Positions 40,758-50,001 of a DNA stretch of 64,000 bases are shown one piece after another. The DNA comes from JANSYP01 sp038751255 (GTDB lineage: Bacteria; Pseudomonadota; Alphaproteobacteria; Rhodobacterales; Rhodobacteraceae): the NCBI GenBank assembly GCA_038751255.1, contig JBCDGN010000003.1, positions 1 through 64,000 on the forward strand, in the 5' to 3' direction. Below the pieces are notes generated by a model. The model was not told the DNA's origin, searched no databases, and worked only from the letters and a program-made list of their open reading frames with translations. Both the position numbers and the translations under genes were made by a program. Every line of letters begins with the position of its first letter. The stretch's first letter is position 1.

Positions 40758-41737
40758 TCACCGTGAAACCGCCATCGCCGGAGACACTCGCCAATGCGAT
40801 GCGCACCCACCCCGCAATCCGCTCCAAGCTGGGGATCAGTGCAGCCACGGACGCGCTTGGTCTGACTGTCAAGAGCCATGGCCGCCCAGGCGACGATGCC
40901 GCGATCTTGCCGCGCGAGGGCGGTTTTGATCTTCTCGCTGGCGAAGGTTTTATCCCGCGCTTTGTAGACCAGGATCCTAAGTTTGCGGGCTGGTGCGGGA
41001 TCATGGTCAACCTCTCTGATATCGCCGCCATGGGTGGCCGGGCAGTGGGGCTTGTGAACCAAATTTGGGCACCAAGCTCTGCGGCGGCGGAGGACCTGTT
41101 GCGCGGGCTTCGCGATGCCTCGGAAGCCTACCGCGTGCCGCTGGTCGGGGGGCACACAAACCTTTCGGCAGGTGAGCTTAACCTCGCAGTCTCGGTCTTT
41201 GGTCGCGCGACGCGTGTGATCACCAGCTTCGATGCAGCCCCGGGCGATATATTGATTGCAGCGATCGATCACCGCGGGGCCTACTACAATTTCGACAATT
41301 GGTGCGCGGCAATAGGGGTCGCCTCGACCAGATTGCAGGGGGATCTGGAACTGCTGCCGACGCTGGCGGAAGCTGGGTTGGTCACCGCAGGCAAGGACAT
41401 CTCGCAAAGCGGACTCGCAGGCACCGCGTTGATGCTGGCAGAGGCCTCACAAGTCGGTCTGGAGATTGACCTTGAGGCCATCACACCGCCCGCCGATGTG
41501 CCGCTTCAACGGTGGATGGTGAGTTTCCCGAGCTTTGGGTTTTTGCTGTGCGCTGCACCGGACAAGGCCTCAGAAGTCATCTCTCGCTTCGAGGCCCGCG
41601 ATATCCGCGCCTCTGAGATCGGTCGGGTCACAGCGGGCAACAGTGTTGCGTTCCTCTCCGACGACCAGCGTTCGGTTTTCTGGGACTACGCGCAAATGCC
41701 GTATCTGGGCCTCGGCGGAAGGTCACCGCATGCCTGA
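40754..41737 (+). CDS. Sll0787 family AIR-synthase-like protein (Nit1C)
   Basis: A 327-residue ATP-dependent PurM-like protein. The N-terminal block has GRPGDDAAILPREGGFDLLA and GIMVNLSDIAAMGGRAVGLV; the second domain has TAGKDISQSGLAGTALMLAE. PurM/SelD/HypE relatives activate amides or selenide with ATP; the substrate here is unknown. The GTG start overlaps the GNAT gene by four bases, and the stop overlaps the next ATG by eight. Confidence 0.9.
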   Translation: MITVKPPSPETLANAMRTHPAIRSKLGISAATDALGLTVKSHGRPGDDAAILPREGGFDLLAGEGFIPRFVDQDPKFAGWCGIMVNLSDIAAMGGRAVGLVNQIWAPSSAAAEDLLRGLRDASEAYRVPLVGGHTNLSAGELNLAVSVFGRATRVITSFDAAPGDILIAAIDHRGAYYNFDNWCAAIGVASTRLQGDLELLPTLAEAGLVTAGKDISQSGLAGTALMLAEASQVGLEIDLEAITPPADVPLQRWMVSFPSFGFLLCAAPDKASEVISRFEARDIRASEIGRVTAGNSVAFLSDDQRSVFWDYAQMPYLGLGGRSPHA

Positions 41738-42014
41738 AACCTATTGGACGGTGCGCTGGCCAAACGGACAGGAAGAACGGCTTTACTCCCCGTCTTCCGT
41801 GGTCGCCGAGATATTTGAGCCCGGTACCAGCTATCCAATGGAGGATTTCCTGGGGCGCGCGCGGATTGCGCTCACGCGCGCCTCTGAACGGGTCGAACGC
41901 AAATACGGCTATATGTGCACTTCTGCGATGGCCCAACTCTCCCGCATTGAAGAGCATGCCGAGAATTTCAAAGACCAAAGTGGCAACGTGACTTGTTTGA
42001 GCATCACGCAATGA
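41730..42014 (+). CDS. MSMEG_0570 family nitrogen starvation response protein (Nit1C)
   Basis: A 94-residue protein with the family opening ETYWTVRWPNGQEERLYSPS and centre SSVVAEIFEPGTSYPMEDFL. It is a small marker protein of Nit1C clusters, without known activity. Its frame overlaps the AIR-synthase-like gene, and the start at 41730 is the only ATG that fits the family. A two-cysteine arrangement (MCTSAM, VTCLSI) might bind metal, but this is speculative. Confidence 0.88.
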   Translation: MPETYWTVRWPNGQEERLYSPSSVVAEIFEPGTSYPMEDFLGRARIALTRASERVERKYGYMCTSAMAQLSRIEEHAENFKDQSGNVTCLSITQ

Positions 42015-42025
42015 GGACCAGCCCG

Positions 42026-43297
42026 ATGAAGGATACTTTTACCCCCCATATACCGGTTATCATCATCGGCGGCGGCCAGGCGGGCCTCTCTGTGGCCTAC
42101 CAGCTGCAGAAACGTGGGATCGAAAATATCGTCTTCGAGCGGCATGAAAAGTTTCATTCCTGGAAGGTAAACCGCTGGGACAGTTTCTGCCTGGTCACAC
42201 CCAACTGGCAATGCCATCTGCCGGATTTCCACTATGGTCGCGATTACGGCGGCACTGACCCCCACGGGTTTATGCTGCGCGAAGAGATCGCTGAGTACCT
42301 AGACGCTTTTGACCGAAAGACCGGTCTTTCAGTGCGGGAATATACCGAAGTGACCCGCGTCGCTCCACAAGCGGAAGGTTTCATTGTGGAGACCACGGAA
42401 GACAGCTGGACCTGTGATCAAGTGGTGATCGCGACGGGGGGATATGACGACCCGATCGAACCCGCCTACGCCAAAAACCTTGATCCTGCGATCTTCCAAA
42501 TGCACTCGGTTGAGTACCGCAATGTCGATCAGTTTCCCGACGGGGGCGTCTTGATCGTGGGCACTGGACAATCGGGTGTCCAGTTGATGGAAGACTTCGT
42601 GCGCGCCGAGCGTCAGGTGCATCTGGCAGTGGGCCCTGCACCACGTTCTCCCCGAAAATATCGGGGCCGCGACGCGACCGACTGGCTCTATGAGGCGGGC
42701 CACTACGACATCACCATTGCTGAGCACCCAGATCCGGTCAAAGCAGTGACACAAACCAATCACTACATGTCAGGTCGCGATGGCGGCAAAGAGATCGACC
42801 TTCGCAAATTTCATGCCGACCATGGCGTGGCACTTTACGGATCACTGGCAGATATGGAGGGGAGCACACTCAGCTTTCTGCCCGATCTGAAGAAAAACCT
42901 CGATGACGCGGATAAATCCTATCTCGGCATTTGTGCTCAGATCGACGCCTATATCGCCCGCGAAGGGATCGATTCACCCGAAGAACCCAGGTTCGTCAAA
43001 GTCTGGGAGCCGCAAGAGGAAACGCTCAGTTTGGACGCGCGCGAGGCCGGCATTACCTCTGTCCTCTGGGCCATTGGGTTCCGTCCCAATTACGGCTGGA
43101 TCGAGGCCGATGTGTTCGACGCCCGCGGCAAACCGATCTTCGATCGCGGCGTCACCCGACAGCATGGGCTGCATTTCATTGGCCTTGGCTGGCTGAATAC
43201 ATGGGGCTCTGGCCGCTTCCTGGCAATTGAAGAAGACAGCGCGCATTTGGCCGATCAGATAGTGCAGCAGCTCAGCGTGACACCTGAAACTGTTTGA
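42026..43297 (+). CDS. MSMEG_0569 family flavin-dependent oxidoreductase (Nit1C)
   Basis: A 423-residue flavoprotein with an N-terminal FAD-binding Rossmann motif (IPVIIIGGGQAGLSVAYQLQ), a central NADPH-binding motif (GVLIVGTGQSGVQLMEDFV) and the C-terminal ATG-like segment (ITSVLWAIGFRPNYGWIEAD). The layout is that of flavin-containing monooxygenases, and an oxygenation step in nitrile or cyanide handling is plausible. GAGGA lies eight bases before the ATG at 42026; another ATG at 42011 overlaps the previous stop as ATGA. It is the last gene of the cluster. Confidence 0.9.
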   Translation: MKDTFTPHIPVIIIGGGQAGLSVAYQLQKRGIENIVFERHEKFHSWKVNRWDSFCLVTPNWQCHLPDFHYGRDYGGTDPHGFMLREEIAEYLDAFDRKTGLSVREYTEVTRVAPQAEGFIVETTEDSWTCDQVVIATGGYDDPIEPAYAKNLDPAIFQMHSVEYRNVDQFPDGGVLIVGTGQSGVQLMEDFVRAERQVHLAVGPAPRSPRKYRGRDATDWLYEAGHYDITIAEHPDPVKAVTQTNHYMSGRDGGKEIDLRKFHADHGVALYGSLADMEGSTLSFLPDLKKNLDDADKSYLGICAQIDAYIAREGIDSPEEPRFVKVWEPQEETLSLDAREAGITSVLWAIGFRPNYGWIEADVFDARGKPIFDRGVTRQHGLHFIGLGWLNTWGSGRFLAIEEDSAHLADQIVQQLSVTPETV

Positions 43298-43326
43298 TCG
43301 GCGCACGCGCCTGATCTCAGAAACCT

Positions 43327-44031
43327 ATGGCGGTGGCGCATCCCTCACAGGTGAGATTGGGGATGACACAACTTTCGCCGTTCCGGCTAAGCGAGCAGTG
43401 GCTCTCGCGGAACTGTGGTGATCGGCATTGGGCGCTGATCTCCGACGCGCTTGGGCAACAACGTGCCAGGTTTCATGATGCCTTCTTGTGCCACGTCACT
43501 GGACCTGACACCGCCGATGGCGCCACCTTTGAGTGAAGATATCGATATCTGTTCGACCCTCTTGGAGGTCTCCCAAAGCCGGATCGGATCTGAAGCGCTG
43601 GCAGAACTGCGCATGATCAGCTGATTTGTCAGCCATGGCGACAGCAGAAAAATTGCCAGCTCGTCAGAAATGCGCCGCAGGGATCGGTCAGCTTAGCGCC
43701 TGCGCCCGGGGATCTGTTGTCACTCAACACAAGGACCCGCGCGTCGAGGCGCAACTGGGAAGGCGCGAGTGTCGACCTGCCTCTGGCCATTCGCCTCACA
43801 GCAATCTCCGCACTTGATTTCAACGCTGTTGGTTTGCTCTACTTCCCAAGTAATTCGCGCTTGGCTCAATGCCCCGCGCCCATCGGAGCCAAGCTCAGCC
43901 GTCGCGAGGTTTCCTATCGGGGAAACGTCGATCCAGGCGAAGGGATCGACGTTTTCGGGTCGCGAGACAGTCTTAGCTTCAAAGATCGACAGAACCGCAG
44001 CCTGGCAGTGGTCCTTAACCAGGCCCACTAA
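43327..44031 (+). pseudogene. Decayed gene resembling the Pnap_2097/LnmK-type hot-dog family
   Basis: Fragments in different frames appear to belong to one ancestral protein. The first (from about 43360) reads VRLGMTQLSPFRLSEQWLSR then NCGDRHWALISDALGQ. The last (about 43690-44010) reads PGDLLSLNTRTRASRRNWEG, then LDFNAVGLLYFPSNSRL and SYRGNVDPGEGIDV. Between them the frame changes several times and stops occur. The motifs recall the Pnap_2097 family, related to LnmK acyltransferase/decarboxylases of polyketide pathways; that name is from memory and should be treated with caution. No intact product can be made. It fills the gap between Nit1C and the sensory operon. Confidence 0.5.
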
Positions 44032-44161
44032 GCCGCCATTTTGGCTCGCCCGATTGCGGCCCTATCCTTTTGGATAGGCGCGTATGCCAATGCATCAGAG
44101 ATTTCTCCGTCGGCCAGGGATATTGAGCTGCCAGATACACATCCCTATCCAGGAGAGATTG

Positions 44162-44641
44162 ATGCCCCGCATCGCGCAAATGATAACGACCACCGCGCTA
44201 TTAACCATAGCGGTTGCAATAAAAGCCAACGCTTGTGATGCCACGCTTTGCGTAACCTTGCCCGATGGGTCAACGCAGGGGTTCTCCAACGAAGAAATCC
44301 GCGAGATGCCCACCACCGAGTTTGAGACAAGCACGATCTGGACCGAGGGCGTGACGCATTTCACCGGTGTAGAGCTGCACACCTTGCTGGAAGATCTCGG
44401 CGTTGAAAGCGGTATGCTTAAGGCCGTGGCCGCGAATGATTATGCTGTACAGATCCCAGTGGACGATGCGATGGTCGGCGGGCCGATCATCGCCTATGAT
44501 CTCAATGGCGCGCCAATGAGCCTGCGCGACAAAGGTCCACTGTGGATCGTTTACCCTTATGACAGCGATCACCACTATCAAAGCGAAGTAATCTATTCTC
44601 GCAGCATCTGGCAACTGACACGGATCGAAGTACAACCCTGA
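44162..44641 (+). CDS. Periplasmic sulfite-oxidase-fold (molybdopterin-binding-like) protein
   Basis: A 159-residue protein with a signal peptide (ALLTIAVAIKANA). The mature part resembles a stripped-down oxidoreductase molybdopterin-binding domain: LPDGSTQGFSNEEIREMP, TIWTEGVTHFTGVELHTLLE, VAANDYAVQIPVDD, and GPLWIVYPYD near the end. Such small proteins lack the dimerisation domain, and cofactor binding is doubtful. The gene lies ten bases before a hybrid histidine kinase, so it may serve as its periplasmic ligand-binding partner. GGAGAG precedes the ATG; the frame upstream to 44084 is not supported. Confidence 0.75.
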   Translation: MPRIAQMITTTALLTIAVAIKANACDATLCVTLPDGSTQGFSNEEIREMPTTEFETSTIWTEGVTHFTGVELHTLLEDLGVESGMLKAVAANDYAVQIPVDDAMVGGPIIAYDLNGAPMSLRDKGPLWIVYPYDSDHHYQSEVIYSRSIWQLTRIEVQP

Positions 44642-44651
44642 AAGCACAATC

Positions 44652-47189
44652 ATGACCGGGGAGCTTAAACGTAGCATCAGCCTTACGCTGGGCACTCTCG
44701 TGTTCTTGGCGCTTTTGGCCATTATGGCGTTGACCAAGGACCTCTCAGACCGTCTTGGCGACGTGGCGGAGGCGGCCACCGACAACGTCCAATGGGTGAT
44801 TTCTCAGGCCGAGGTTGAATACCTGATGTTCAATGCGGCCATAGCGCAAGTAGAACGGGAAGGTCCGCCTGCCTTGCCCGCGCTCCGCAATCGGTTCGAT
44901 ATCTTTTACAGCCGGATTGCCATGCTTGGCCGCAGCGCCGCTTTTGAGACGCTGCGCGATGATCCTGACTTTCGCAGCGCCCTGCAAAACTCCACGGCAT
45001 TTTTGGAAAAGATGGTTCCGTTAATCGATGGGCCAGATCAGATGTTACTCGCCGCGCTGCCCCAAATCGAGAGCGAGTCCGTCGCGCGGCGCGGTGACGT
45101 CCGCGCCCTTGGCCTAACCGCAATCTCTTACTTTGCGGAGCGCGGAGATATCCGGCGGCGAGGCGTGGAAACCACGTTGTTGCACGTGATTTTGCTCTCA
45201 GCTGGGTTGATCGCTGTACTCTTGCTTGTCTCTGGGCTGCTCTTCTTTCTAGTGGCGCGCCTTCGTCAAAGCTCTGAGCTTGCCGAAAGCGCCCGCGCTC
45301 GAATGAGCGCAATTGTCGCCTCCTCTTTGGACGCTGTGATCGTCGCAAATCGCAAAGGCGAAATCATCGAATTCAATCCGGCTTCCGAACAGATCTTTGG
45401 CTATCGAGCCGATGAGGTCATCGGCCAAGAGATGTCTCAGACAATTGTGCCGCCCCATCTTCGCGCAGCCCATGATGCGGGGATGAAACGCTATCTCGAA
45501 ACAGAAGAGCCCAAGGTCATCGGAGCAGGTCGTGTGCAGTTGGAAGCCATTCGGAAGGATGGCGCGATCTTTCCCGTGGAGTTGTCCATTGCCAGCGCGT
45601 CAACGCAGGATGAGGAAGTGTTCGTCTCTTTCCTCCGCGACATTACCGATCGCTTGGCGGGTGAAGAAGAACTGCGTGATGCTCGGGACCGCGCGCTTGC
45701 CGGGGAACGCGCAAAGGCGGAGTTCATCGCGGTGATGAGCCACGAGATGCGCACTCCGCTCAATGGGCTTCTGGGGACGCTTGAGCTGATCGATGCCTCT
45801 GCGCTTTCTGAAAAAGACACGCGATATCTTAATATGATTGAGAATTCCGGTCGGTTGCTCTTGCAGCATGTCAACGATGTTCTCGATATTGCCGAGGCGG
45901 ATTCCGGACAAGGCGCGCCGGACCTTGCACCGCTTGATCTGCACGAAATTGTGTCGGGTGTCACGGAAAGCCAAACCGCCCTCGCCGATGCGGCAGGCAC
46001 CAAAATCACCTTGGAATTCGGACAGGGGACCGCGGGGCCTGCCCTTGGCGATCGACGGAAGCTTCGGCAGATTCTGTTCAATCTGATCGGCAATGCTGTG
46101 AAGTTCACCCGCAACGGCGAAGTGACTGTGACACTTGAGCGGCTGGGCAATAGCGATGAGGTCGAATTGCAGGTCCTCGATACTGGGATCGGGATCCAAG
46201 AAGAGGACTTGGACAAGGTCTTCGATGACTTTGTGACATTGAACTCAGGCTATGACCGAGAAACCAGCGGCACTGGGCTTGGACTTGCAATCACACGCCG
46301 GATTGTTACGCAACTCGACGGCGAGATTGGCGTTGAAAGTGACCTTGGCGAAGGCAGTGTTTTCTGGGTGCGTTTGCCGCTGCCGCTGGTTGATCACGCT
46401 CAAGCACCCTCCCAAGCAAGCCATACGCCCGTCGCCTCATCGCACGGTCAAAGGCAAGGTCGGCTCTTGGTAGCTGAGGACAATGACATCAACCGCACCA
46501 TCGTTGAGGTGATGTTGAGCGAGGCAGGTTATGAGGTCGTCACAGCGCGCGATGGCGCGGAGGCGGTTTCGCGGGCCGAAGATGAAGAGTTTGACGCCAT
46601 CCTTATGGATATCAGCATGCCCAAGATGAACGGGCTCGACGCCACGCGAGTGATCCGCAAAAGCGGCCACAACCGAAACGTTCCGATCATTGCAATCACG
46701 GCCCATGCGCTGCGCGATGAAGTGCGCCGATTCAAAGAGGCTGGGATCAACGCAGTGATCGTCAAACCCATGAGCCGGGATGCCCTGCTGAAGACACTGG
46801 CGCAGCCCTTTGAGGCGACCACAGATGCCCGGGCGCAACAGCAGGTCAACCACAGAAATCTCGCTGATCTTGAGGCTGAGATGGGTCCGGATCGCTTCTC
46901 GGGACTGTTGCGGGCGTTCATCTCTCAAACCGATCAGACCGTGTCGCATCTGACGTCTGTTGCCCCTGGGGAGATACCCGATGCTGAACTTTTGGCGGAA
47001 ATTCACCGGCTCGCAGGGGCGGCGGCCACTTTCGGGGCAACACAGCTTCATGCTGAGCTCAACCGCCTGGAGGACCGTGGCAAATCTGGAAACATCGATG
47101 AGGTGTGGACTGATCTGGCGAGGCTCAAGGATCTTTGGGCGTCGAGCCGTGGCACCTTTCAAGAACGCGCCAGCTTGGAAGGCGCTTAA
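44652..47189 (+). CDS. Hybrid sensor histidine kinase with PAS, receiver and Hpt domains
   Basis: An 845-residue membrane kinase. One helix near residues 10-30, a periplasmic helical region of about 140 residues, and a second helix at about 178-203 frame the sensor. A PAS domain follows (ARMSAIVASSLDAVIVANRK), then the H-box FIAVMSHEMRTPLNGLL with the phosphorylated His near 364, the N-box ILFNLIGNAVKFT, and GTGLGLAI. A receiver domain has its aspartate in ILMDISMPKMNGLDAT. A C-terminal Hpt has LAEIHRLAGAAATFG. The layout supports a His-Asp-His relay to a separate regulator, most likely the LuxR-type protein encoded 64 bp downstream. Confidence 0.93.
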   Translation: MTGELKRSISLTLGTLVFLALLAIMALTKDLSDRLGDVAEAATDNVQWVISQAEVEYLMFNAAIAQVEREGPPALPALRNRFDIFYSRIAMLGRSAAFETLRDDPDFRSALQNSTAFLEKMVPLIDGPDQMLLAALPQIESESVARRGDVRALGLTAISYFAERGDIRRRGVETTLLHVILLSAGLIAVLLLVSGLLFFLVARLRQSSELAESARARMSAIVASSLDAVIVANRKGEIIEFNPASEQIFGYRADEVIGQEMSQTIVPPHLRAAHDAGMKRYLETEEPKVIGAGRVQLEAIRKDGAIFPVELSIASASTQDEEVFVSFLRDITDRLAGEEELRDARDRALAGERAKAEFIAVMSHEMRTPLNGLLGTLELIDASALSEKDTRYLNMIENSGRLLLQHVNDVLDIAEADSGQGAPDLAPLDLHEIVSGVTESQTALADAAGTKITLEFGQGTAGPALGDRRKLRQILFNLIGNAVKFTRNGEVTVTLERLGNSDEVELQVLDTGIGIQEEDLDKVFDDFVTLNSGYDRETSGTGLGLAITRRIVTQLDGEIGVESDLGEGSVFWVRLPLPLVDHAQAPSQASHTPVASSHGQRQGRLLVAEDNDINRTIVEVMLSEAGYEVVTARDGAEAVSRAEDEEFDAILMDISMPKMNGLDATRVIRKSGHNRNVPIIAITAHALRDEVRRFKEAGINAVIVKPMSRDALLKTLAQPFEATTDARAQQQVNHRNLADLEAEMGPDRFSGLLRAFISQTDQTVSHLTSVAPGEIPDAELLAEIHRLAGAAATFGATQLHAELNRLEDRGKSGNIDEVWTDLARLKDLWASSRGTFQERASLEGA

Positions 47190-47253
47190 CTCAAACGTTC
47201 TGGCGCAGCGCCATCAGACGCGCTGTCGTCCCATCCTTACGGAGGAGAATTAA

Positions 47254-47868
47254 ATGCGTGTTTTGGTAGCAGACGACCATGATCTCGTGCGCGACACGCT
47301 TGCGGCCTTTCTTGAAGCGGACAAAGATATCGAAGTCGAAACCGTCGAAGACCTGCCCAAAGCCTGCGCTCATATCGACCGTTCGCGCCCCTTCGATCTT
47401 GTGCTGCTCGACTATTCGATGCCAGGGATGAATGGGCTTGAGGGGCTCGCCAAAGTCAAGTCTTTGGATCGCGTCCGGGGCGTGGCGATCATGTCGGGCA
47501 CCGCGCCCAAGGCGATCGCGCAAGAAGCCATCGACTCGGGCGCGATTGGGTTCCTGCCCAAAACTATGCCCGCGAAGTCACTGGTCAATGCTGTGCGTTT
47601 CATGGCGGCGGGGGAAACCTTTGTGCCCGTCGCCTTTCTGACCGCCGAAGACAAAGAGGACGCCCATCCGCTGAAGGACAAGCTCAGCGAGCGGGAGCTT
47701 CAAGTGCTCGATGGGCTCTGTCGCGGGCTCGCCAACAAAGAGATCGCGCGTGAGCTTGATCTGCAAGAAGTGACGATCAAGCTTCATGTTAAGACACTCT
47801 GCCGGAAGCTCGAAGCAAAGAACCGAACCCATGCGGCGATGATTGCCAAGGAAGTCGGCCTTTTCTGA
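47254..47868 (+). CDS. NarL/FixJ-type response regulator
   Basis: A 204-residue regulator with an N-terminal receiver (VLVADDHDLVRDTLAAFLEA, phosphoacceptor Asp in FDLVLLDYSMPGMNGLEGL) and a C-terminal LuxR helix-turn-helix (LSERELQVLDGLCRGLANKE, TIKLHVKTLCRKLEAKNRTH). GGAGGAG stands six bases before the ATG. It follows the hybrid kinase and probably receives phosphate from its Hpt domain. Target genes are unknown. The convergent TRAP operon ends 21 bp downstream. Confidence 0.94.
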   Translation: MRVLVADDHDLVRDTLAAFLEADKDIEVETVEDLPKACAHIDRSRPFDLVLLDYSMPGMNGLEGLAKVKSLDRVRGVAIMSGTAPKAIAQEAIDSGAIGFLPKTMPAKSLVNAVRFMAAGETFVPVAFLTAEDKEDAHPLKDKLSERELQVLDGLCRGLANKEIARELDLQEVTIKLHVKTLCRKLEAKNRTHAAMIAKEVGLF

Positions 47869-47889
47869 GTGCGCCGTTGAGCGCTCAGA

Positions 47890-49290
47890 TCACACCTGAC
47901 TGGGCAGCCAGAGCACGATCCATGGGAAGGCCACCAAAAGGGCGATGGTGATGGCATCTGCGATGAAAAACGGTGTCACACCTTTGAACACATCCTGGAC
48001 ACTCAGGTCGTCGCGCACCCCTGCGACGACAAAACAATTCAGCCCGATGGGCGGGGTGATCAGGCAAAACTCTGCCATCTTCACCACCAAGATCCCAAAC
48101 CAAATCGCGCACATTGGCCCCGACATGCCAAAGGTGCTCTCCTCAGCCGACACGAATTCCCCCCCGTTCAGCGCCATGACCGCGGGGTAAACCACAGGAA
48201 GGGTGAGCAAGAGCATCCCGATCGCATCCATGAACATGCCAAGAACGGCGTAGGCCAAAAGGATACAGACCAAGATCAGCATCGGTGACATGGTTAAGGA
48301 AGTGATCCAATCGGCGAACGCGCCTGGCAAATCGGCGAAGCCCAGAAAGCGGACATAAATCAGCACGCCCCAGATGATGGTGAAGATCATGACGCTGAGC
48401 TTGGCTGTCTCTAAAAGCGCGTCTTTGAATTCACTCCACCGCATCCCGCGCCAAAGCGCCATCAGAAAGACGACAAAAGCGCCGATTGCGCCGCCTTCCG
48501 TGGGCGTGCCCCAGGCGTCTCCTCCAAAGGGGTTGTAGACGAAAAAGATGATGGTCACGACGACAAAGACAATGGGCAGCGCCGGTGGCAAGGCCGCGAA
48601 ACGTTCGCGCCATGTAAACCCACTGACCGGCGGTCCGAAGTTTTTAAGGCTCAGCGCCAGGGTGACGATCAACAGCCCATAAATCAGCGCTGAAAACGCA
48701 CCAGGGATAAAGCCTGCAAGCAAGAGCTTGCCCACGTCTTGCTCTACGATGATCGCATAGATCACCAAGATCGCAGAGGGGGGGATCAGCGAGGCAAGCG
48801 TGCCGCCTGCCGCCACAACACCCGCGGCAAAGCGCTTGTCATAGCCTATTTTGAGCATCTCTGGGATCGCGATCCGTGCAAAGACCGCAGAGGTCGCCAC
48901 CGACGCGCCAGAGACCGCCGCAAACCCCGCAGTGGCGAAGACCGTGGCCACAGCAAGCCCGCCGGGCACCCAAGCGATCCAGCGTTTGGCAGCCTCGAAC
49001 AGGGCTTTGGTCAGGCCTGCGTAATAGGCTAAATAGCCGATGAGGATGAAGGTGGGGATCAGACTCAACGCCTGGCTGGACACTTTGGAATGGGGCACTT
49101 GGCCAGCGGTCTTGGTGGCCACGGTCAGCGCCCATAGGAAATCGCCACCACCATAGTTCTTCTTGGACCAGAAGATCCAGATCAGCCCCACGAGACCCGC
49201 AAGCCCCGCGGCAAAGGCCACGCGCATGCCGAGAACCACCAGCACCAACAGCCCGCCGGTGACCGCAAGCCCAATATCAATCGGTTCCAT
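47890..49290 (-). CDS. dctM: TRAP transporter large permease (DctM type)
   Basis: A 466-residue inner-membrane protein with about twelve to thirteen helices. The family regions are visible in VSSQALSLIPTFILIGYLAY, ATAGFAAVSGASVATSAVFA, GVVAAGGTLASLIPPSAILV and the C-terminal GLNCFVVAGVRDDLSVQDVF. It is the channel-like part that moves substrate with sodium or proton symport. It lies 11 bp after the small permease in the order P-Q-M on the minus strand. Confidence 0.93.
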   Translation of the reverse strand: MEPIDIGLAVTGGLLVLVVLGMRVAFAAGLAGLVGLIWIFWSKKNYGGGDFLWALTVATKTAGQVPHSKVSSQALSLIPTFILIGYLAYYAGLTKALFEAAKRWIAWVPGGLAVATVFATAGFAAVSGASVATSAVFARIAIPEMLKIGYDKRFAAGVVAAGGTLASLIPPSAILVIYAIIVEQDVGKLLLAGFIPGAFSALIYGLLIVTLALSLKNFGPPVSGFTWRERFAALPPALPIVFVVVTIIFFVYNPFGGDAWGTPTEGGAIGAFVVFLMALWRGMRWSEFKDALLETAKLSVMIFTIIWGVLIYVRFLGFADLPGAFADWITSLTMSPMLILVCILLAYAVLGMFMDAIGMLLLTLPVVYPAVMALNGGEFVSAEESTFGMSGPMCAIWFGILVVKMAEFCLITPPIGLNCFVVAGVRDDLSVQDVFKGVTPFFIADAITIALLVAFPWIVLWLPSQV

Positions 49291-49301
49291 CGAAGCCGCC
49301 C

Positions 49302-49934
49302 TTAGTCTTCGCGGCTGGAGACATGCTCTGCCTCCATCGCAGCTTGTGTGGCAGCGTCGACCACCAATGGCACCGCAACCGGCTGCGGATCATTTCGGAG
49401 AAAGGCCACCCCATAGGCCCAAAGCTGCAAGACAAGTCGCAGGCACAGCACGCCAAAAGCCACCGGCGCCAATAGTTTCGCGGGCCAGAGCGGCAGCGCA
49501 ATGTCCATGGAGCTATCGCGGCTCCACATCGGTGCCGCGAAATCGAAACTCCGCAGGAAATGAGCCCACGTGCCCCAAACCAAAAGCGCCATCAGGATAA
49601 GGATCGCGAAGGTCGTGATCCATTCGACCAAGTAAAGTGCCCTGCCCTTCAAAGCTCCCACCAGGATATCCATCCGGATGTGACCGCCATTGCGTTGCAC
49701 ATAAGCGATGCCCAGAAACGCGATCAGCGGCATCGCCTGTTCGATCCAATCGACATAGCCAGGCAGCGGCGCATTAAAGAAATTGCGCCCCGCGACCGAG
49801 ATCACCGCCAGAACCATCAAGGCGAACACCGCAAGACCACTGAGCAGAGCAAAGAAGGTTTCAAGCTGCAACAAAGCGCGGTCGAGTTTGCTCACCCGGC
49901 TGTCATCGGACAAGACCTGTGCGGCGCCGGCCAT
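49302..49934 (-). CDS. dctQ: TRAP transporter small permease (DctQ type)
   Basis: A 210-residue protein with four membrane helices (FFALLSGLAVFALMVLAVIS, PLIAFLGIAYVQRNGGHIRM, TTFAILILMALLVWGTWAH and LLAPVAFGVLCLRLVLQLW). The motif YVQRNGGHIRMD is typical of DctQ. It stabilises the large permease. It has a strong AGGAGGAG site, separated from dctP by 67 bp that contain a hairpin, which may lower its expression relative to the binding protein. Confidence 0.92.
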   Translation of the reverse strand: MAGAAQVLSDDSRVSKLDRALLQLETFFALLSGLAVFALMVLAVISVAGRNFFNAPLPGYVDWIEQAMPLIAFLGIAYVQRNGGHIRMDILVGALKGRALYLVEWITTFAILILMALLVWGTWAHFLRSFDFAAPMWSRDSSMDIALPLWPAKLLAPVAFGVLCLRLVLQLWAYGVAFLRNDPQPVAVPLVVDAATQAAMEAEHVSSRED

Positions 49935-49962
49935 TTTGCTCCTCCTGATGTGTCAAAGGATT

Positions 49963-49991
49963 GGGCGCCCCAAGACTTGTCCGAAGCGCCC
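49963..49991 (-). other. Intercistronic hairpin between dctP and dctQ
   Basis: GGGCGC (49963-49968) and GCGCCC (49986-49991) form a six-pair stem with a 17-base loop, without a T-run. Hairpins here often protect the abundant binding-protein mRNA or attenuate the permease genes. Confidence 0.4.
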
Positions 49992-50001
49992 GCTAGCGAT
50001 C

